NCBI GenBank assembly: GCA_001599595.1
Contig: BCHH01000019.1
Coordinates: forward strand, 250,411-314,410
Source: Beverwykella pulmonaria
Taxonomy: Eukaryota; Ascomycota; Dothideomycetes; Pleosporales; Melanommataceae
Length of the DNA stretch: 64,000 nucleotides
Direction: 5' to 3'
Shown: piece by piece, positions 12,801 to 23,941 of the stretch
Position numbering within the stretch: position 1 is the first letter of the stretch
Layout: every line of letters starts with the position of its first letter
Position numbers and translations under genes: made by a program
Notes under the pieces: model-generated
Told to the model about the DNA's origin: nothing
Seen by the model: the letters and a program-made list of their open reading frames with translations, nothing else
Databases searched by the model: none

Positions 12801-13530
12801 GCTTCCGTACTCTGGCAGCGGCGCTCCCAAAGTCGATCTTGAAGTCATAGATAACATCAGTCCACTCTTGCTTTGAGGCCCTGAGGCGGATTGTGCGCGT
12901 AGCCGGCTCGAACGTGGCTCCGCTTACAAGCCATGGATCCTTGACATCACCTGTCCCACAGGCGAGAGGATCTCCGGCGAGGACGAAGGAGCTTTCAGGA
13001 TCTTCATTGACCCAGGTCCAGGAAGTTCTAGCTCTGTCGAATGATTCCTGATGTGCGAACTGTAAGGTTATTGTTTCCGAGCAAGTAGCAGCCACAACGT
13101 CCTGTGTAAACCTCTCCATGTCGAGGATTCGTTGGCCGGGATAGGGGGTAATGGCGACTGACACATAGAACTGCTGGCTTCCTATTCCTCTAGTGTTAGC
13201 CTATAGATGCGGGTTATTCTTGGTTGACAAACCATTTGGGGATGCCCATATCAGTTGCTCAACATTTTGTAGTGTCACATTGAAGCCAGGAGGAACTTGG
13301 CTGGTTCCATTACTGTGCCCATGTCCACATCTACCTCGGCCTTGAGTATCTGGATGGGAGCGGTGCCCACCACACTCAGTATTATTCTCATGGCTGTAGC
13401 CCTTTTCTCTATGCCATTGCCACGGGTGACCGTCAGTGCGGCGGATAGGTTTCAAGACAATAGACTGGCAGAGAATTCGTCGCACGAAGCAGAGGTAACA
13501 CCACAGGAGGAACCAAAGGGATGGAACCAT
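9885..13530 (-). CDS. Large secreted fungal protein, DUF7029/DUF7223-like
   Basis: I reconstruct nine exons on the reverse strand: 13530-13233, 13187-12174, 12129-12061, 11989-11327, 11281-11076, 11030-10873, 10821-10549, 10497-10425 and 10364-9885. Splicing keeps frame throughout and gives 1077 aa. The protein begins with a signal peptide (MVPSLWFLLWCYLCF). It continues with a domain starting at VTLQNVEQLIWASPNG and GSQQFYVSVAIT, rich in beta-strand-like sequence, and ends with a cysteine-rich module (CGNITSDPNNCGKCGNKC, spread over exons 8-9) and a C-terminal domain with six further cysteines. This arrangement resembles secreted Pezizomycotina proteins annotated DUF7029 and DUF7223, for which I know no enzymatic activity. 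A role at the cell wall or outside the cell is inferred from the signal peptide and cysteines only. The start at 13530 is the first ATG. Upstream codons in frame begin with GTG. Confidence 0.75.
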
Positions 13531-14040
13531 TGGAGTTGCGGGATGTGATTTTGATAGAATGTCACAATTGTGGTAGTACACGATCAGAGAATACGTATTT
13601 TGCGGAAGGAGTCAACACATGATTTCACGAGCGGCCAGTCTTCAACCATACGTCTTAAATCTATCACCACCCAAGAACATCAGCCTTTTTCCTGAACCCA
13701 GTAGCAGCCTAACAGACCACTCCATGATTTTGGCAAGCCCTGACGAGAAAGGAGGCTGAATGGCGTTTGAAATGGTGGTGGACAAGAGGTGTTGATTCAG
13801 CGCCTCTCCATTTCAAGCACTGCTCGAAACTATTATTTTTACGCATGCTAGTACGCCTACAGAATATCCCGCTCGCCACAAATGAGAACATTTTGTCCAT
13901 CGAAACGGACCATATCAGCTGATTAGCTTTAGGACCAGCTCCCAATTTGTGCTAGTATTGGGTGATGTGATTCCAAAGTGGTGCTAATTGGGCAGCTGAA
14001 ATCTTGGTCGTGGTGAGACCAGAGGACAGTACGCACGCAT
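13531..14040. other. Intergenic, no gene seen
   Basis: About 510 bp upstream of the secreted-protein gene. It probably contains that gene's promoter. I see no conserved coding sequence on either strand. Confidence 0.3.
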
Positions 14041-14070
14041 TTGGTGTTAGGTGGTGTTAGGTGGTGTTAG
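14041..14070. repeat. Short 10-bp tandem repeat
   Basis: Two perfect copies of GTGGTGTTAG (14051-14060, 14061-14070) preceded by a near copy (14041-14050) and followed by a diverged one (GTGATGTGAC). It lies immediately before the GH72 relic, at the point where homology to the family begins. Confidence 0.8.
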
Positions 14071-14075
14071 GTGAT

Positions 14076-15790
14076 GTGACCAGGAATATGCCGACTGAGG
14101 CTGAATTATTAGCTTTGCGCCTCAATGTTATCCGCACACGTGTCGTGGATCCGGCTCGCGGCCATAGCGCCTGCGTGAGCACATTTCCAGATGCGGGGAT
14201 CTATATCATAACCGATTTGACCGGTCTTACTGTTTCTTCTACCTTCACGTTTGGCCGCAGTTTGTGGGACCCAAGGATGATGGCACAATACCTTGGCGTT
14301 GTGGATTCTCTCGCCGCTTTTAACAATACCTTCGGCTTCTCCATTGGCAATGGCTTTGGTGAAGGCGCCGACGAAGAGATGCTCTTCTTCTAAGCGAGGA
14401 TCCGCGATGTAAAAAGCACATTGCTGATAACAACTATAGAGCGATTCCGGTGGGTTGGAACATGTGGAGTTACGGAACACTGGGGGCACAGGACTTGGAC
14501 GCGCTCAGCTTCATGACAAGCAACGAGATTCACGCTGACTTTCTAGAGACACTGCATGCGCCTCTGAAGCTACTATTGATGCTACAAGAGCATTTCGTGA
14601 TAGGTCTTTCGTCCCTGTTTATCTCTCAGATGTGGGTTGCGGGATCACCAACCTGTCAAGTGATCATCGCCATTATGACTTTCTTTCGAATGCGTACCGG
14701 GGAGGAGGGCTCTCCGGAGTAACTGTATCTGACTACTTTCGCAGCCCAAGCAACCAAGGGAATGATCAAAGTGAGTCAAGAATCCCTGACGTTCCTGTAC
14801 GGTACCTACGTTGACTGACAGGGCTAATCAATATCACTACATACGGAACCGACGTAATTCCTCTTCCCGGTTACAACGCTTTTGTCTAGTGTCATGACCG
14901 GTATCGACCCTAAATCTACCAATGCGGCGCAATATACTCTAGCTACCACGGGCCGAGTTGCCCAGTTCAAACCAGTACTTCGTCATGAAACGCAAGCTCT
15001 ATCCTGGACTCCCTCTTGTGCTCGTGCATAACCGAAACACTGCATTTTAATCCCAAAAATGAGGTTGTTGATCTCTTTGCAACCAAGGATCTCTCTGTTG
15101 CTTTCCAGCAGGTCCGCAATTCGAGCCTGCAGAACAATGATACAGTGCTCGCCGACGGCTGCATGGGCATATATGCAAAATGCCCAGAATAGCCGTTACG
15201 GAGCCTTTAGGTATGCTCTTTCTTTCTTTTGGGCAAGTTGTCTCTCCGTGGCGGCTTTTAATATCTGCTCAATTGATCTGACACTTCTAGTGCTTGTAAT
15301 TACACTGAGATGTATTCATGGGCTGCTAATGCGTACTGGAAGCAACATGGGGATGCAGCCTGCGACCTGAATGGCACGGCGCAGCTCCAAGAGTCATCAC
15401 CACCTAATTCCTCCTGCTCTTTCCTCCTCGAGCGGGCCGGAGAAAACGACATCGGGACCATCACAGCAGCTCTTAGGTCAACTACTGCATCAACTTCTGC
15501 TTCTACCTCGCTCTACTCGCCCATAAATCCCGATTCTAGAACTGCACGAAATGCTGCTCTCTCATCCAGACAAATCGCTGGTATCGGTGTCGGAACTGCT
15601 CTCTTTAGTATTTGCTTTACTATACTTTACGTTCTCTCCACTGCAGGAGGTTGAAACGACGGAAGGGCATGATGCTTGGTCGGCCGACTGATCCTGCTGA
15701 TGGCAATGATCTCCCTGAATATATGACCCCAGAGCCACACCAATGCAGCACTCCATTACACAGCCGGGCGCCTCGAGCACAACTGTGTTT
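14076..15790 (+). pseudogene. GH72 beta-1,3-glucanosyltransferase (Gel/Gas-like), decayed
   Basis: The forward strand carries, in order, fragments of a GPI-anchored GH72 enzyme: LRLNVIRTRVVDPARGH, DAGIYIITDL, YLGVVDSLAAFNNTFGF, NNYRAIPVGW, LSDVGCG, the X8-like cysteine part (LLCSCITETL), AACDLNGTAQLQ and a C-terminal hydrophobic stretch (IAGIGVGTALFSICF). Members of this family elongate cell-wall beta-1,3-glucan at the plasma membrane. This copy cannot do so: the signal peptide and first strands are missing, the acid/base motif GNE reads GNG near 14345, and the nucleophile motif SEYGC reads SDVGC near 14620. The frame also changes by single-base shifts near 14385 and 14885 and again in the cysteine region (about 15000-15190). 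Some intron boundaries (donor at 14771, acceptor before 14822) are still recognisable. Confidence 0.75.
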
Positions 15791-16628
15791 AATGGCAGTA
15801 AGCGATTTGGCCATTACACACATGGAATACTTCGTTCCAGTACTCTCGAGACCGGCAATACATGACTCCCAACTATTGCAGAGCTGCGAAACCAAGATTT
15901 GGACAGCCACCTCTTGGCGCAAGAGAGGCGTGTGTCTACGAGTCACATGACAATCACGTGTAGAGTTTCTCCGAATCCTCTGAGTATCTTCAAGGATTCG
16001 TCTCGAATCTGATGAATCAAGCCTGTTTACCTCTGATCCATCTCTTCGTTCTGTTCACTGCCAGTACTGCTCTCACAATATGATGGAGATGATCAAACGC
16101 TGTATCAATTAAACACTTTCAAATGACGTAAAAGCTTTATGATATTGAGAATACGCTCGATGAAACCTGCGATGGCTATTGCGTCGCTGACACTGTGATA
16201 CGCATATGGTTAACTATGGTTAACTGTAATGTGTGTGAAAAGCAAACACCTGAGTCGAATCATGCGGTGAGGACGAGGCCGTAGATTACTCACCTGTAAC
16301 CAAACGACATTTTAACAATTCAAATTCCACCGCAGCTTTAGGCTGCGTAGAAGTGAAATGTGCTCGGACTGTTGAGTAGAAGATTCGATAAGAGGAGACA
16401 TTGCGAGGAGACCTGGTTCGCAGACAAGGCTCTCATATTTCAATACGTCGATTGCCCATGTACACCAATCTTGTCTATGAGCATAACCGTAATACCAATG
16501 GGTAACAAACTCCTCTTAGCAACCCACCATCCTCCTCGCTAACCTATGCGGATACATCTCTGCCATTTTCTGTGCCTACCCAGCACGCCCGCAGCAATGC
16601 AGATGAAGTGGCAACATCCAAACTATTC
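15791..16628. other. Intergenic, no gene seen
   Basis: Between the GH72 relic and the TEL2 stop. Contains a short direct repeat TATGGTTAACTATGGTTAAC near 16204. No coding sequence I can support. Confidence 0.3.
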
Positions 16629-19600
16629 TCATTGGTCTATCATGTTCCCCGCCAGCCTCCGCTGATATTTCTCCACCACCTCCTGAGCCCGTACTAGCAC
16701 CCCCGCCGCAAGCACTCTAATTTTCTCGTCCTCGTCACTACCAGCCCCCAGCCCCTCAAACACTATCCTCACCCACTCCTGTGTCTCTAGCAACTCCTTC
16801 GCCTGTTCCGTTGCCAGGCGCTCTTTATCCTCGTTCGTTTCCAGCAGCATCAGGAACGCAAACAGCAGACTACTCAGCACACCTTTGTCCTTCACTGCAA
16901 TTGCTCGTATTGACAAGAGCAAGTCCCAAAGTTCACGTGTCATCTGCGGCAGCGCAAGTGTATTGGGTCCAGCCGCATTCATGAGTAGTGCGAGCGTGTG
17001 TAAGAAGGGTGGGAGGAGGTGCGTCGAAGTGTAGAGCGAGTCTGATGAGTTGCGTGTGTTTATCCACCAGCGGCCGGTCATTGGGAAGAAGAAGCTATCG
17101 GCAACAATCTGAGCCAGGGCGTTGGGAATGGGTTTCTGGCGGCGCTTCTCAACGTCCATGCGTGACGAGAAAGTGCGGACTTTCAAGATGTTGGGTCCTG
17201 ATAGCTGGTCTGCTGCGCTGGCGGCCATTGGAGAGAGAAATTGTTTGGTGAGGTCTTTGGTTATCCTTGCAACAGGATCAGAGTCTGATGCGTAGATTTG
17301 GTGGAGGTGTGGAGGGAGAGAATTGCTCGGGAAATCAGGTTTTGTGGGGATCAGGTCGTCGGTGGCAGAGTCTTTTAGCCCTGCAAGCTCACGCGCTCCG
17401 AGGCCCATAGTGGTAAGCATTGCGACACGTTGGACGAAAGAGTAATCGCCTGAAAAGAAAGAGCGTGCGAACCACTGTGCCATCGACCCTGGTTTGGCGA
17501 GTAGAACAGCAATCAGAGCTGATTGACGCTGTTCATTGAAGTCCGGTAAGTCGAAGTTATCATTCAGGCCCGTCAGAATCGACGCCAACTCTTCGATATG
17601 GTCATTGACTTCGCTGCCGAAGTTTGCTTTGCGTCGGATCAGAGAGGCTGCCGTGGAGAGGGCAAGTTTATGGCGGTCGTAGTTCTCTGAGTCGCGGAGA
17701 CCGGCAATGAGATCGCGGATGTAAACCGGCGCTATAGGTTTGTTGCGATTGATCTCTGTGGGATCATCCGTATCGTCCTCGGGATCTGAATCCGGTTTTT
17801 CGTATGTCCTCAAGTCGTCGTCTTCGTCTGAAGACTCGTCGAGAATTTCGACGATACGAGGGCCGGTGATTTCTATAATCGAAGGCTTCGTAGACGACTT
17901 CTTGATACTCCTAGTCTGCCTTGGGCTACTTCCACCCCGGGGGGCGGGAGTCAATTCCGACACAGCCTTCTTCTCGGCTTCACGTTTAAGGCCCTTGATT
18001 GTCCCAATCTTGTCGTCGACTTGAGTGAGCTGTTGGAACCACTTCGCCTCATCAGCCTCCCCGCCTTCTAGGTCAAACTTGAGCTGTAGCTCTGGCTTAT
18101 CAACCATTTTAGATATGGCAGTGCCAACTGCCATACCAAGAAAACGAGCTCTATGCGAGGTAGCTCCGATGCGGTTTGACATTCCTGAAACATGATAGCT
18201 GGATTTGGCTATCAACATCAGGGCCATTGGCTGTGAGCGGTGAACATAGCCACAAATTATAGCAAGTGTTTGAGCAAGTACTGACTTGTTAGTAAGTTGA
18301 AGACTAAGAATACTAGAGGCTATTACCTTCTTGCTGGAGTATGGGTGCATGCGCAACATAGTATGAGTCTCCAAATTTTCTAAGGCACTGTTCCAAAACA
18401 GTCTGTATTTTTTCTAGATAACGTCAGCGCGTTTCGTCCCCGCTATAAGTTTACTTACCATCATATTGAGATATGGCTGCGATTACACTTCTGCGAGCAG
18501 CAAGCGAATCATCAAGAGCAGTCAACGAAGACGTTGCAAGCGTGGAGACAATATGATCCTTCAGGAAGTCGTTTTCTTTAATAATTCCACAAAGAACTGC
18601 GGCACCGCCCGAGATTATCGGCGAAGCTTTGCATTCTGTGACGTTGTTGCTCTCGACTGCCGTCATGAGATATTGCTTCGTTAAGACGGTGACTAGCGAG
18701 TCGAAATATTTGCGCTGCTGGAAGGTTTTCAATTTCGGGAGGAAGTATTCGAGAATTTCAACTGATTCGTCGTTCACCATAGACAATACAATAGAGGTGA
18801 CAATCTGATCTGTCCAGCCGGTCAGTGAGGAGATCCCCGGCATTCGGGGAACACAAACCAGTGTAGCCTAAAGATAACGCCTTTGCGCAAATTTCCGTCA
18901 CAGCGGATAGAGACTTTTCAACGCGAATGTTATCTTTCATGAGCACAACCATGTTGCGCCCCAACCAAGAGCCAAAGTCGCGGCCATTCGCTACCCAGGA
19001 TGCTTTCCGAGGTATTTCCCTTTTTTTGAGCATCTCTTCCGCTTCAGCTGCAACAGATAGCATTTTCCCAGAAACAGTCTGTGCGAGCAACTCTTTCCAT
19101 ATTAGTGTCAATTGTATATGGCTCTGTGAACAATCTTGGATGTCGGTCCAGATCTGGCTAAAGGTCCCGTCATCCACGAGAGCTTCTTCAAGGATGTCAA
19201 GTAGATCTTCGATGTGACTTGATGGGTCTCGCGTGCTGGCAACTGGTTTATACTTTCGGCATTCAGCATTATATTCACTCAGACTGCGAATAATACCACT
19301 CAGTCCGTTCGGGTTCGAAAAGCATCTAACGAGTTGTTTCCTGTACTGGCCGGTCTCCTTGAATGTCCTCCAATAGTCCGGAATAGTAGTTTTGCAAAGG
19401 GTAAAAACAATATCTGCGGTACAAGGCTTAGGGATAGCGAGGTTAAAGCCGTCCTTCTTGCGTGATTCCGTTGCCAGGTAATTCAGAACAAGTCCTACGG
19501 TATCTAGGTTTGGCTGATCCCTCAATAGTTTGAGAGCATGTTCAGGTGAAGTAACTACAACGCGAGTGTTCTCATTTTGTTCGTTATCCTGCTTGATTAT

Positions 19601-19660
19601 AGGCTTAGGATCGTTGGGGCGTGTCACCGTGGTGGAAATCGGGGTAAGGAAATCGTCCAT
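16629..19660 (-). CDS. TEL2: Telomere length regulation protein TEL2
   Basis: TEL2 is the core of the TTT (Tel2-Tti1-Tti2) co-chaperone that matures PIKK kinases such as TOR, ATM/Tel1 and ATR/Mec1. Four exons splice in frame to 963 aa: 19660-18859, 18809-18459, 18413-18327 and 18280-16629. The third intron uses acceptor TCAG just before 18280, chosen because it restores EVLAQTLAIICGYVHR. The conserved C-terminal block is clear: YIRDLIAGLRDSENYDR, FVQRVAMLTTMGLGARELAG. An acidic linker (DESSDEDDD), probably the CK2-phosphorylated region that contacts R2TP in other species, lies before it. Length and domain order are normal for filamentous fungi. It is divergent from UBA3 with 288 bp between starts. 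Confidence 0.92.
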
Positions 19661-19948
19661 AGTGCTATTAGATCTTGCTTGCTGTGAGGAGAGGGAGTAG
19701 ATCTCAGTAGGATGTCAACCGGATCAGTCAGCCCCTGCAACGCCCTGTCGTATGTGCCAGGATGGACATTGCGCGACAGTTGGACGCATGGAAGCCACCT
19801 TGGAAATGGTGTATTGATTACTGCAGGTGCGGCCCGGTCAACTTAACGCACATTAGCGCCTTGGCACTGGGCGACATCCACCCCTGGTGCCTACAAACCC
19901 GCTCGAACTTTTGAGCAACACTACCGCTTCGTATCTCAACTCGAAAAG
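19661..19948. promoter_or_regulatory. Shared divergent promoter TEL2 / UBA3
   Basis: 288 bp separate the two divergent ATGs, so both promoters and 5' UTRs must lie here. I see no TATA box or other named element that I would assign with confidence. Confidence 0.5.
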
Positions 19949-21476
19949 ATGGCGGAAGCTGCGACCACGAATCTCCCGACCGGCTCAGAGGGCCCACGGG
20001 CGAGATGGTACACGTAAACTTTCGCCTGTGTCTTCGGTGGCTAATATGTGGCGCAGGAAGTATCTTGACAACATCCTCAACCGGAGCGGACCGTTCACAG
20101 ATCCGGATTGGGTGCCTGGAGAGGCGGTCATAGAGAGTCTGGAGAGGGCAAAGTTACTGCAAGTTTAATCCTAACCAATCATTAACAAAGTGGCGATTTG
20201 GAGCTAACAAACTCCAGCGTCATGTAAGCCAAGGTGAAAGTATGTTTGATGCATCATCTCTAATGGTTGTAGCGGTGCGGGTGGACTAGGATGTGAGATT
20301 CTCAAGAATCTTGCGCTATCCGGCTTCAAAGACATCCATGTCATCGACATGGACACAATCGACGTGTCGAATCTGAACCGCCAGTTTCTATTCCGACACG
20401 CCGACGTAGGCAAGTATAAAGCTGAAGTGGCCGCCAGATTCGTCGAGAAGCGAGTCAAAGGTGTCAAAATCACTCCTTATTGCGGCAAGATTCAGGACAA
20501 GGATGAGGAGTACTATAAGCAATTCGCCATGATCGTGTGCGGTCTCGACAGCATCGAAGCGCGGCGCTGGATCAACGCTACGCTCGTTGGAATGGTCGAT
20601 GAGAATGATGAGGACTCTCTCAAGCCCTTGATCGATGGGGGAACAGAAGGTTTCAAAGGCCAGGCGAGGGTTATTCTGCCTACCATGACGAGCTGTATTG
20701 AGTGTCAGCTGGATATGCATGCCCCTCGTGCAGCCGTTCCTCTCTGTACGTTGGCGACCATTCCTAGACAGCCGCAGCATTGCATCGAGTGGGCACACAT
20801 CATTGCCTGGGACGAGGAGCGGAAAGACATTACACTCGACACAGATGACCCAGAGCATATCACCTGGCTCTTCCAGAAAGCGCTCAAGCGCGCCCAAGAG
20901 TTCAACATCCCCGGCGTGACGTACTCTATGACCCAGGGCGTCGTCAAGAACATTATCCCGGCTATTGCATCAACGAACGCAATTGTGGCGGCCAGCTGCT
21001 GTAATGAGGCCTTCAAGATCGCTACCAGCACGAACCCTTTCCTAGGAGTCCCAGAAACAGACAACTACATGATGTACACGGGCGATGAGAGTGTCTACAC
21101 ATACACCTTCCAACACATGAAGAAGCCGGACTGTCCAGTTTGCGGCGAGGACAACCTCTCCAGGCCGCTACAAGTCGATCCCAAATTTACACTGCAAGAG
21201 TTCTTGGACGGTTTGGCCGAGAGGCCAGAAGCGTATGCTTCCATGTGCTCTTGGATCATTTTACTAGTGCTGACAACTCCCAGTCAACTCAAGAAGCCGT
21301 CGATTCGCTCAGAGCAGAAGTCTTTGTACTACCAGTCTCCTGCGAGTCTGGAAGAGCAGACGCGTCCTAACCTAGCTAAGAGGTTGAATGAACTGGTGGA
21401 AAACGGCGAAGAAGTGGTCATCTCGGACCCCGCGTTTCCTACGCAGTTTAGGTACCAGTTGACTTTCAAAGAATGA
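19949..21476 (+). CDS. UBA3: NEDD8-activating enzyme E1 catalytic subunit (UBA3)
   Basis: UBA3 pairs with ULA1/APPBP1 to adenylate NEDD8/Rub1, forms a thioester with it and passes it to UBC12 for cullin activation. Five exons give 441 aa: 19949-20013, 20057-20158, 20218-20223, 20273-21232 and 21284-21476. Evidence: nucleotide-binding loop KLLVIGAGGLGCEILKNLA, the DxDxI region HVIDMDTIDVSNLNRQFLF, the catalytic cysteine context VPLCTLATIPRQPQHCIEWA, zinc cysteines (CIEC and CPVC) and a C-terminal ubiquitin-fold domain. Exon 3 is only 6 nt and follows a GC-AG intron (see separate entry). The last intron is 51 nt, a multiple of three and without a stop, so retention would insert 17 residues near 21233. 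Confidence 0.93.
20218..20223 (+). other. Six-nucleotide microexon of UBA3
   Basis: The bases CGTCAT are flanked by CCAG upstream and GTAAGC downstream. Joining CT (20158) + CGTCAT + C (20273) reads Leu-Val-Ile and completes the invariant KLLVIGAGGLG motif. No direct join of the outer exons gives this motif. The upstream intron begins GCAAGT at 20159, a standard GC-AG donor. Confidence 0.8.
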
Positions 21477-21790
21477 TTCGCGATGGCAAAGCCATAGGCC
21501 GCATTGCATTCTACGGAATACATCTGGGCTGGTATAGAGGCAGCAGGAAGAATCGAGGGCATGTAGTTGCTACTCACACTCATCATTCCTCTACTACCGA
21601 GATGCTCATGACCATAAAGCATGGATATGTGCCACTCGACTGCGAGAATTTGTGGTTCCGTGGCGTAACGATTAAAAGACCGCGTCAATCTGATCTAACA
21701 GTTGGACAAGACGAAATGTGTTTCCATTTATACATTTGCAATGTACATGTGTTACAACTCTATGCATGTTCCTTCAAGACCCCGCCATAA

Positions 21791-22736
21791 TTACGCCCCA
21801 TGCATGCCGACTATGCCAATCCTCCTCTCCAACCTACCCCATACCTTAGGCCCTGGGGGTTTCTCTCCTTCAAAAAACTTCTTCCCCTCCTCTATGAGCT
21901 CCATCGCAGCCTGGCTACCATGGGCATATTTCGGCTCATATTGCACCTTGTCCCACTCTTTCCTCTGCAACCTCAGCAACTGCTGAACCATGCCATCCGA
22001 CAAGCCATCCTCAGCACTCAATTCATCCCCTGTCCTCGGATTCCGCCCTTCGCCCTTCTTTCCTTTCCCTCCTTTCGCCCTTTCTGGACCCTTTTTCCTT
22101 TCGCGTCTCTTAGGGCCCAACTCCCCGCCCCGACCTATCGCTCGCCCTTCACTCCCTCCGCGGGACCTAAGGTTCGGGCCACCGCTGAAACCTCCACCTG
22201 GACTGTCAATGGGTGTTCTGGTTATGCGGAGTTGACTCGGGGCGCGGGCCATTTTTCCGGGCGGAGGGACTCCCGCAGGGCCACCGAATTTTTGTTGAAG
22301 AGGCCTGCCGTCTGCGGTCATTCTGGTGTGGGGAGGTCGTACGTTGAGGCCACCAGTCGCGTTCGCAGCATGGGGTCGTTGGGGTCGCAGGCCTGACATC
22401 GAATATGGGCCATTGGGGCGGTTGGTGGATCTATCCCCTTGGAGGTTGTCAATCTTCTGGAAGACTGAACGAGCGCGGATTTGTCGAGACTCGCGTTGCA
22501 CTGGCGGAGCTAGATATTCTCAATCAGACAGGTTGTTCTTAGATCGGTCTCCAAGAGAGTCTCGAGGAGCTTTGCGTACCGGCTGTAGGTGAAGGTGGGG
22601 GGTTTCTTGCGGACTCTTCAAGTCTCCGAGCAGAGAAGTGGAAGGAGCGAGCGCAGCAATTGGAGGCTGCTGACAGCTCCTGTATCAGTGGGCGCCATAC
22701 AACGCCTATTGACGTGCGCATGCGCCGCTGATACAT
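21791..22736 (-). CDS. Basic protein with mitochondrial presequence, unrecognised
   Basis: Two exons, 22736-22580 and 22509-21791, with a 70-nt intron (donor GTACGC, branch CTGATTGA, acceptor CTAG), give 291 aa in frame. The N-terminus is arginine-rich with RSFHFSARRL, a typical matrix-targeting presequence with a cleavage motif. The middle is very rich in Gly, Lys, Arg and Pro (RAIGRGGELGPKRRERKKGP). The C-terminus, KEWDKVQYEPKYAHGSQAAM and onwards, looks like a conserved folded end. A mitochondrial ribosomal or RNA-binding role would fit the composition but I cannot name a family. The reading frame is open upstream to ATG 22907; I prefer 22736 because it begins the presequence. The gene is divergent from CDC26 and its stop is 314 bp from the convergent UBA3 stop. 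Confidence 0.65.
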
Positions 22737-23072
22737 GGTTGCGATTGATGAAAAACACTGTCGAAGTTGCAGATGAACTTTTGGATAAGCTCGCTCGCGA
22801 GGCTTGGCGCGGCGACCAGGCCTTGCGCCCATTTGCAAGGAGCGAAAGCCCACCTCCATCACTCTTATTTTGATCTCGATTTTGATCGCTCTAGACTTAG
22901 CCTTCATTTGATAGTTTTTTTTATATACTTATAACGCGTCATCCATTCAGTTTCCATTGTCCCCAAAACACGGCACAGCACAATCGTACACTCATCACAA
23001 CACATCCAACTCTACCCCATTTCTCCCATCTGCACCAAGGACTTTTCTTCACCTTTCGTATAGCTCCTCAAA

Positions 23073-23297
23073 ATGCTCCGCCGCGCTCCAACTACCATCA
23101 CGCTCACGTCCGCCGATGTGGACCAGTACGAACAGAACCGGCAGCGCAAGTTATGGGAACAGCAACAGCAACAAGCCTCCTCCCAATCGTCCGATGGATC
23201 CGAAAAGGGAAAAGACAGGGACCCGAATGATGAGCTGAAACCATTTCCCCAGCAGCAAAAGAGCAAGAGGGATCGCATTATGGGATTAGGTAATTGA
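23073..23297 (+). CDS. CDC26: Anaphase-promoting complex subunit Cdc26 (APC12)
   Basis: A 74-residue single-exon protein beginning MLRRAPTTITLTSADVDQYE, the short N-terminal segment by which Cdc26 threads into the TPR superhelix of Cdc16/APC6 and stabilises it. The rest is a glutamine-rich linker, then acidic and basic residues ending KRDRIMGLGN. The small size and the MLRR(K/P) start are diagnostic for this family. It is easily missed by gene finders because of its length. Divergent neighbour: the mitochondrial-type gene, 336 bp away. A pyrimidine-rich leader precedes the ATG. Confidence 0.8.
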   Translation: MLRRAPTTITLTSADVDQYEQNRQRKLWEQQQQQASSQSSDGSEKGKDRDPNDELKPFPQQQKSKRDRIMGLGN

Positions 23298-23941
23298 AAG
23301 GGTCATTTGTTTGCCCTCGCCTTTTATTCAACTACGGCGTCGCTCTCTTCTCTCAAACTTCGCGTTGGTGGAGCTTCGTCATGTTTTGGAGACTCCACTA
23401 AGCCGGTACATTTTCAAGGCTTCAACCCTACCTTGTGCAACACTGACGACTACCCAGACAACAACTTTCGAAGCACCCGCCGAAGGCATGCTAAGCACGA
23501 CTGCTTCTACGATCACGATTGGTACGACGAGCCGTCCTAATGCTAGCTTATTGGAAGGTTTACCCTGAATATTGTGGGCAAAGTCTCAGTGCCTCATTTT
23601 TTCGTTGCTTGGTTTCAAGTTCTGAAAATGGTTTGTCATAACTGCCCAAGTACAATTAGTACGTGGCCCTCGTCGTTGGAGTCGCCAAAGGCACTGGCAC
23701 GAAGCAAATAAGGCCGACTCTGCCCAGACGTCAAACATGTCAGGGACATTTCTGTGACATCATGTATACCCTACTTCATTGTGTAGTAATTCTCAATCTC
23801 TTTGGAATGTAATGTCATTTCAACGCGTTGGCCAGTGCGACCTAGGGAATGCTTAGTCCTTACGCAGTCTACATGAACTACTTTTGACATCGCTGTCTCA
23901 ATTACGCTCCTCGTGTTCTTACCTATCTATACTCATGTGAA
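23298..23941. other. Intergenic, no gene seen
   Basis: Open frames at 23307-23568 are overlapping, lack family resemblance and do not continue through plausible splice sites. The stretch probably holds the CDC26 3' UTR and the GH16 promoter. Confidence 0.35.
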
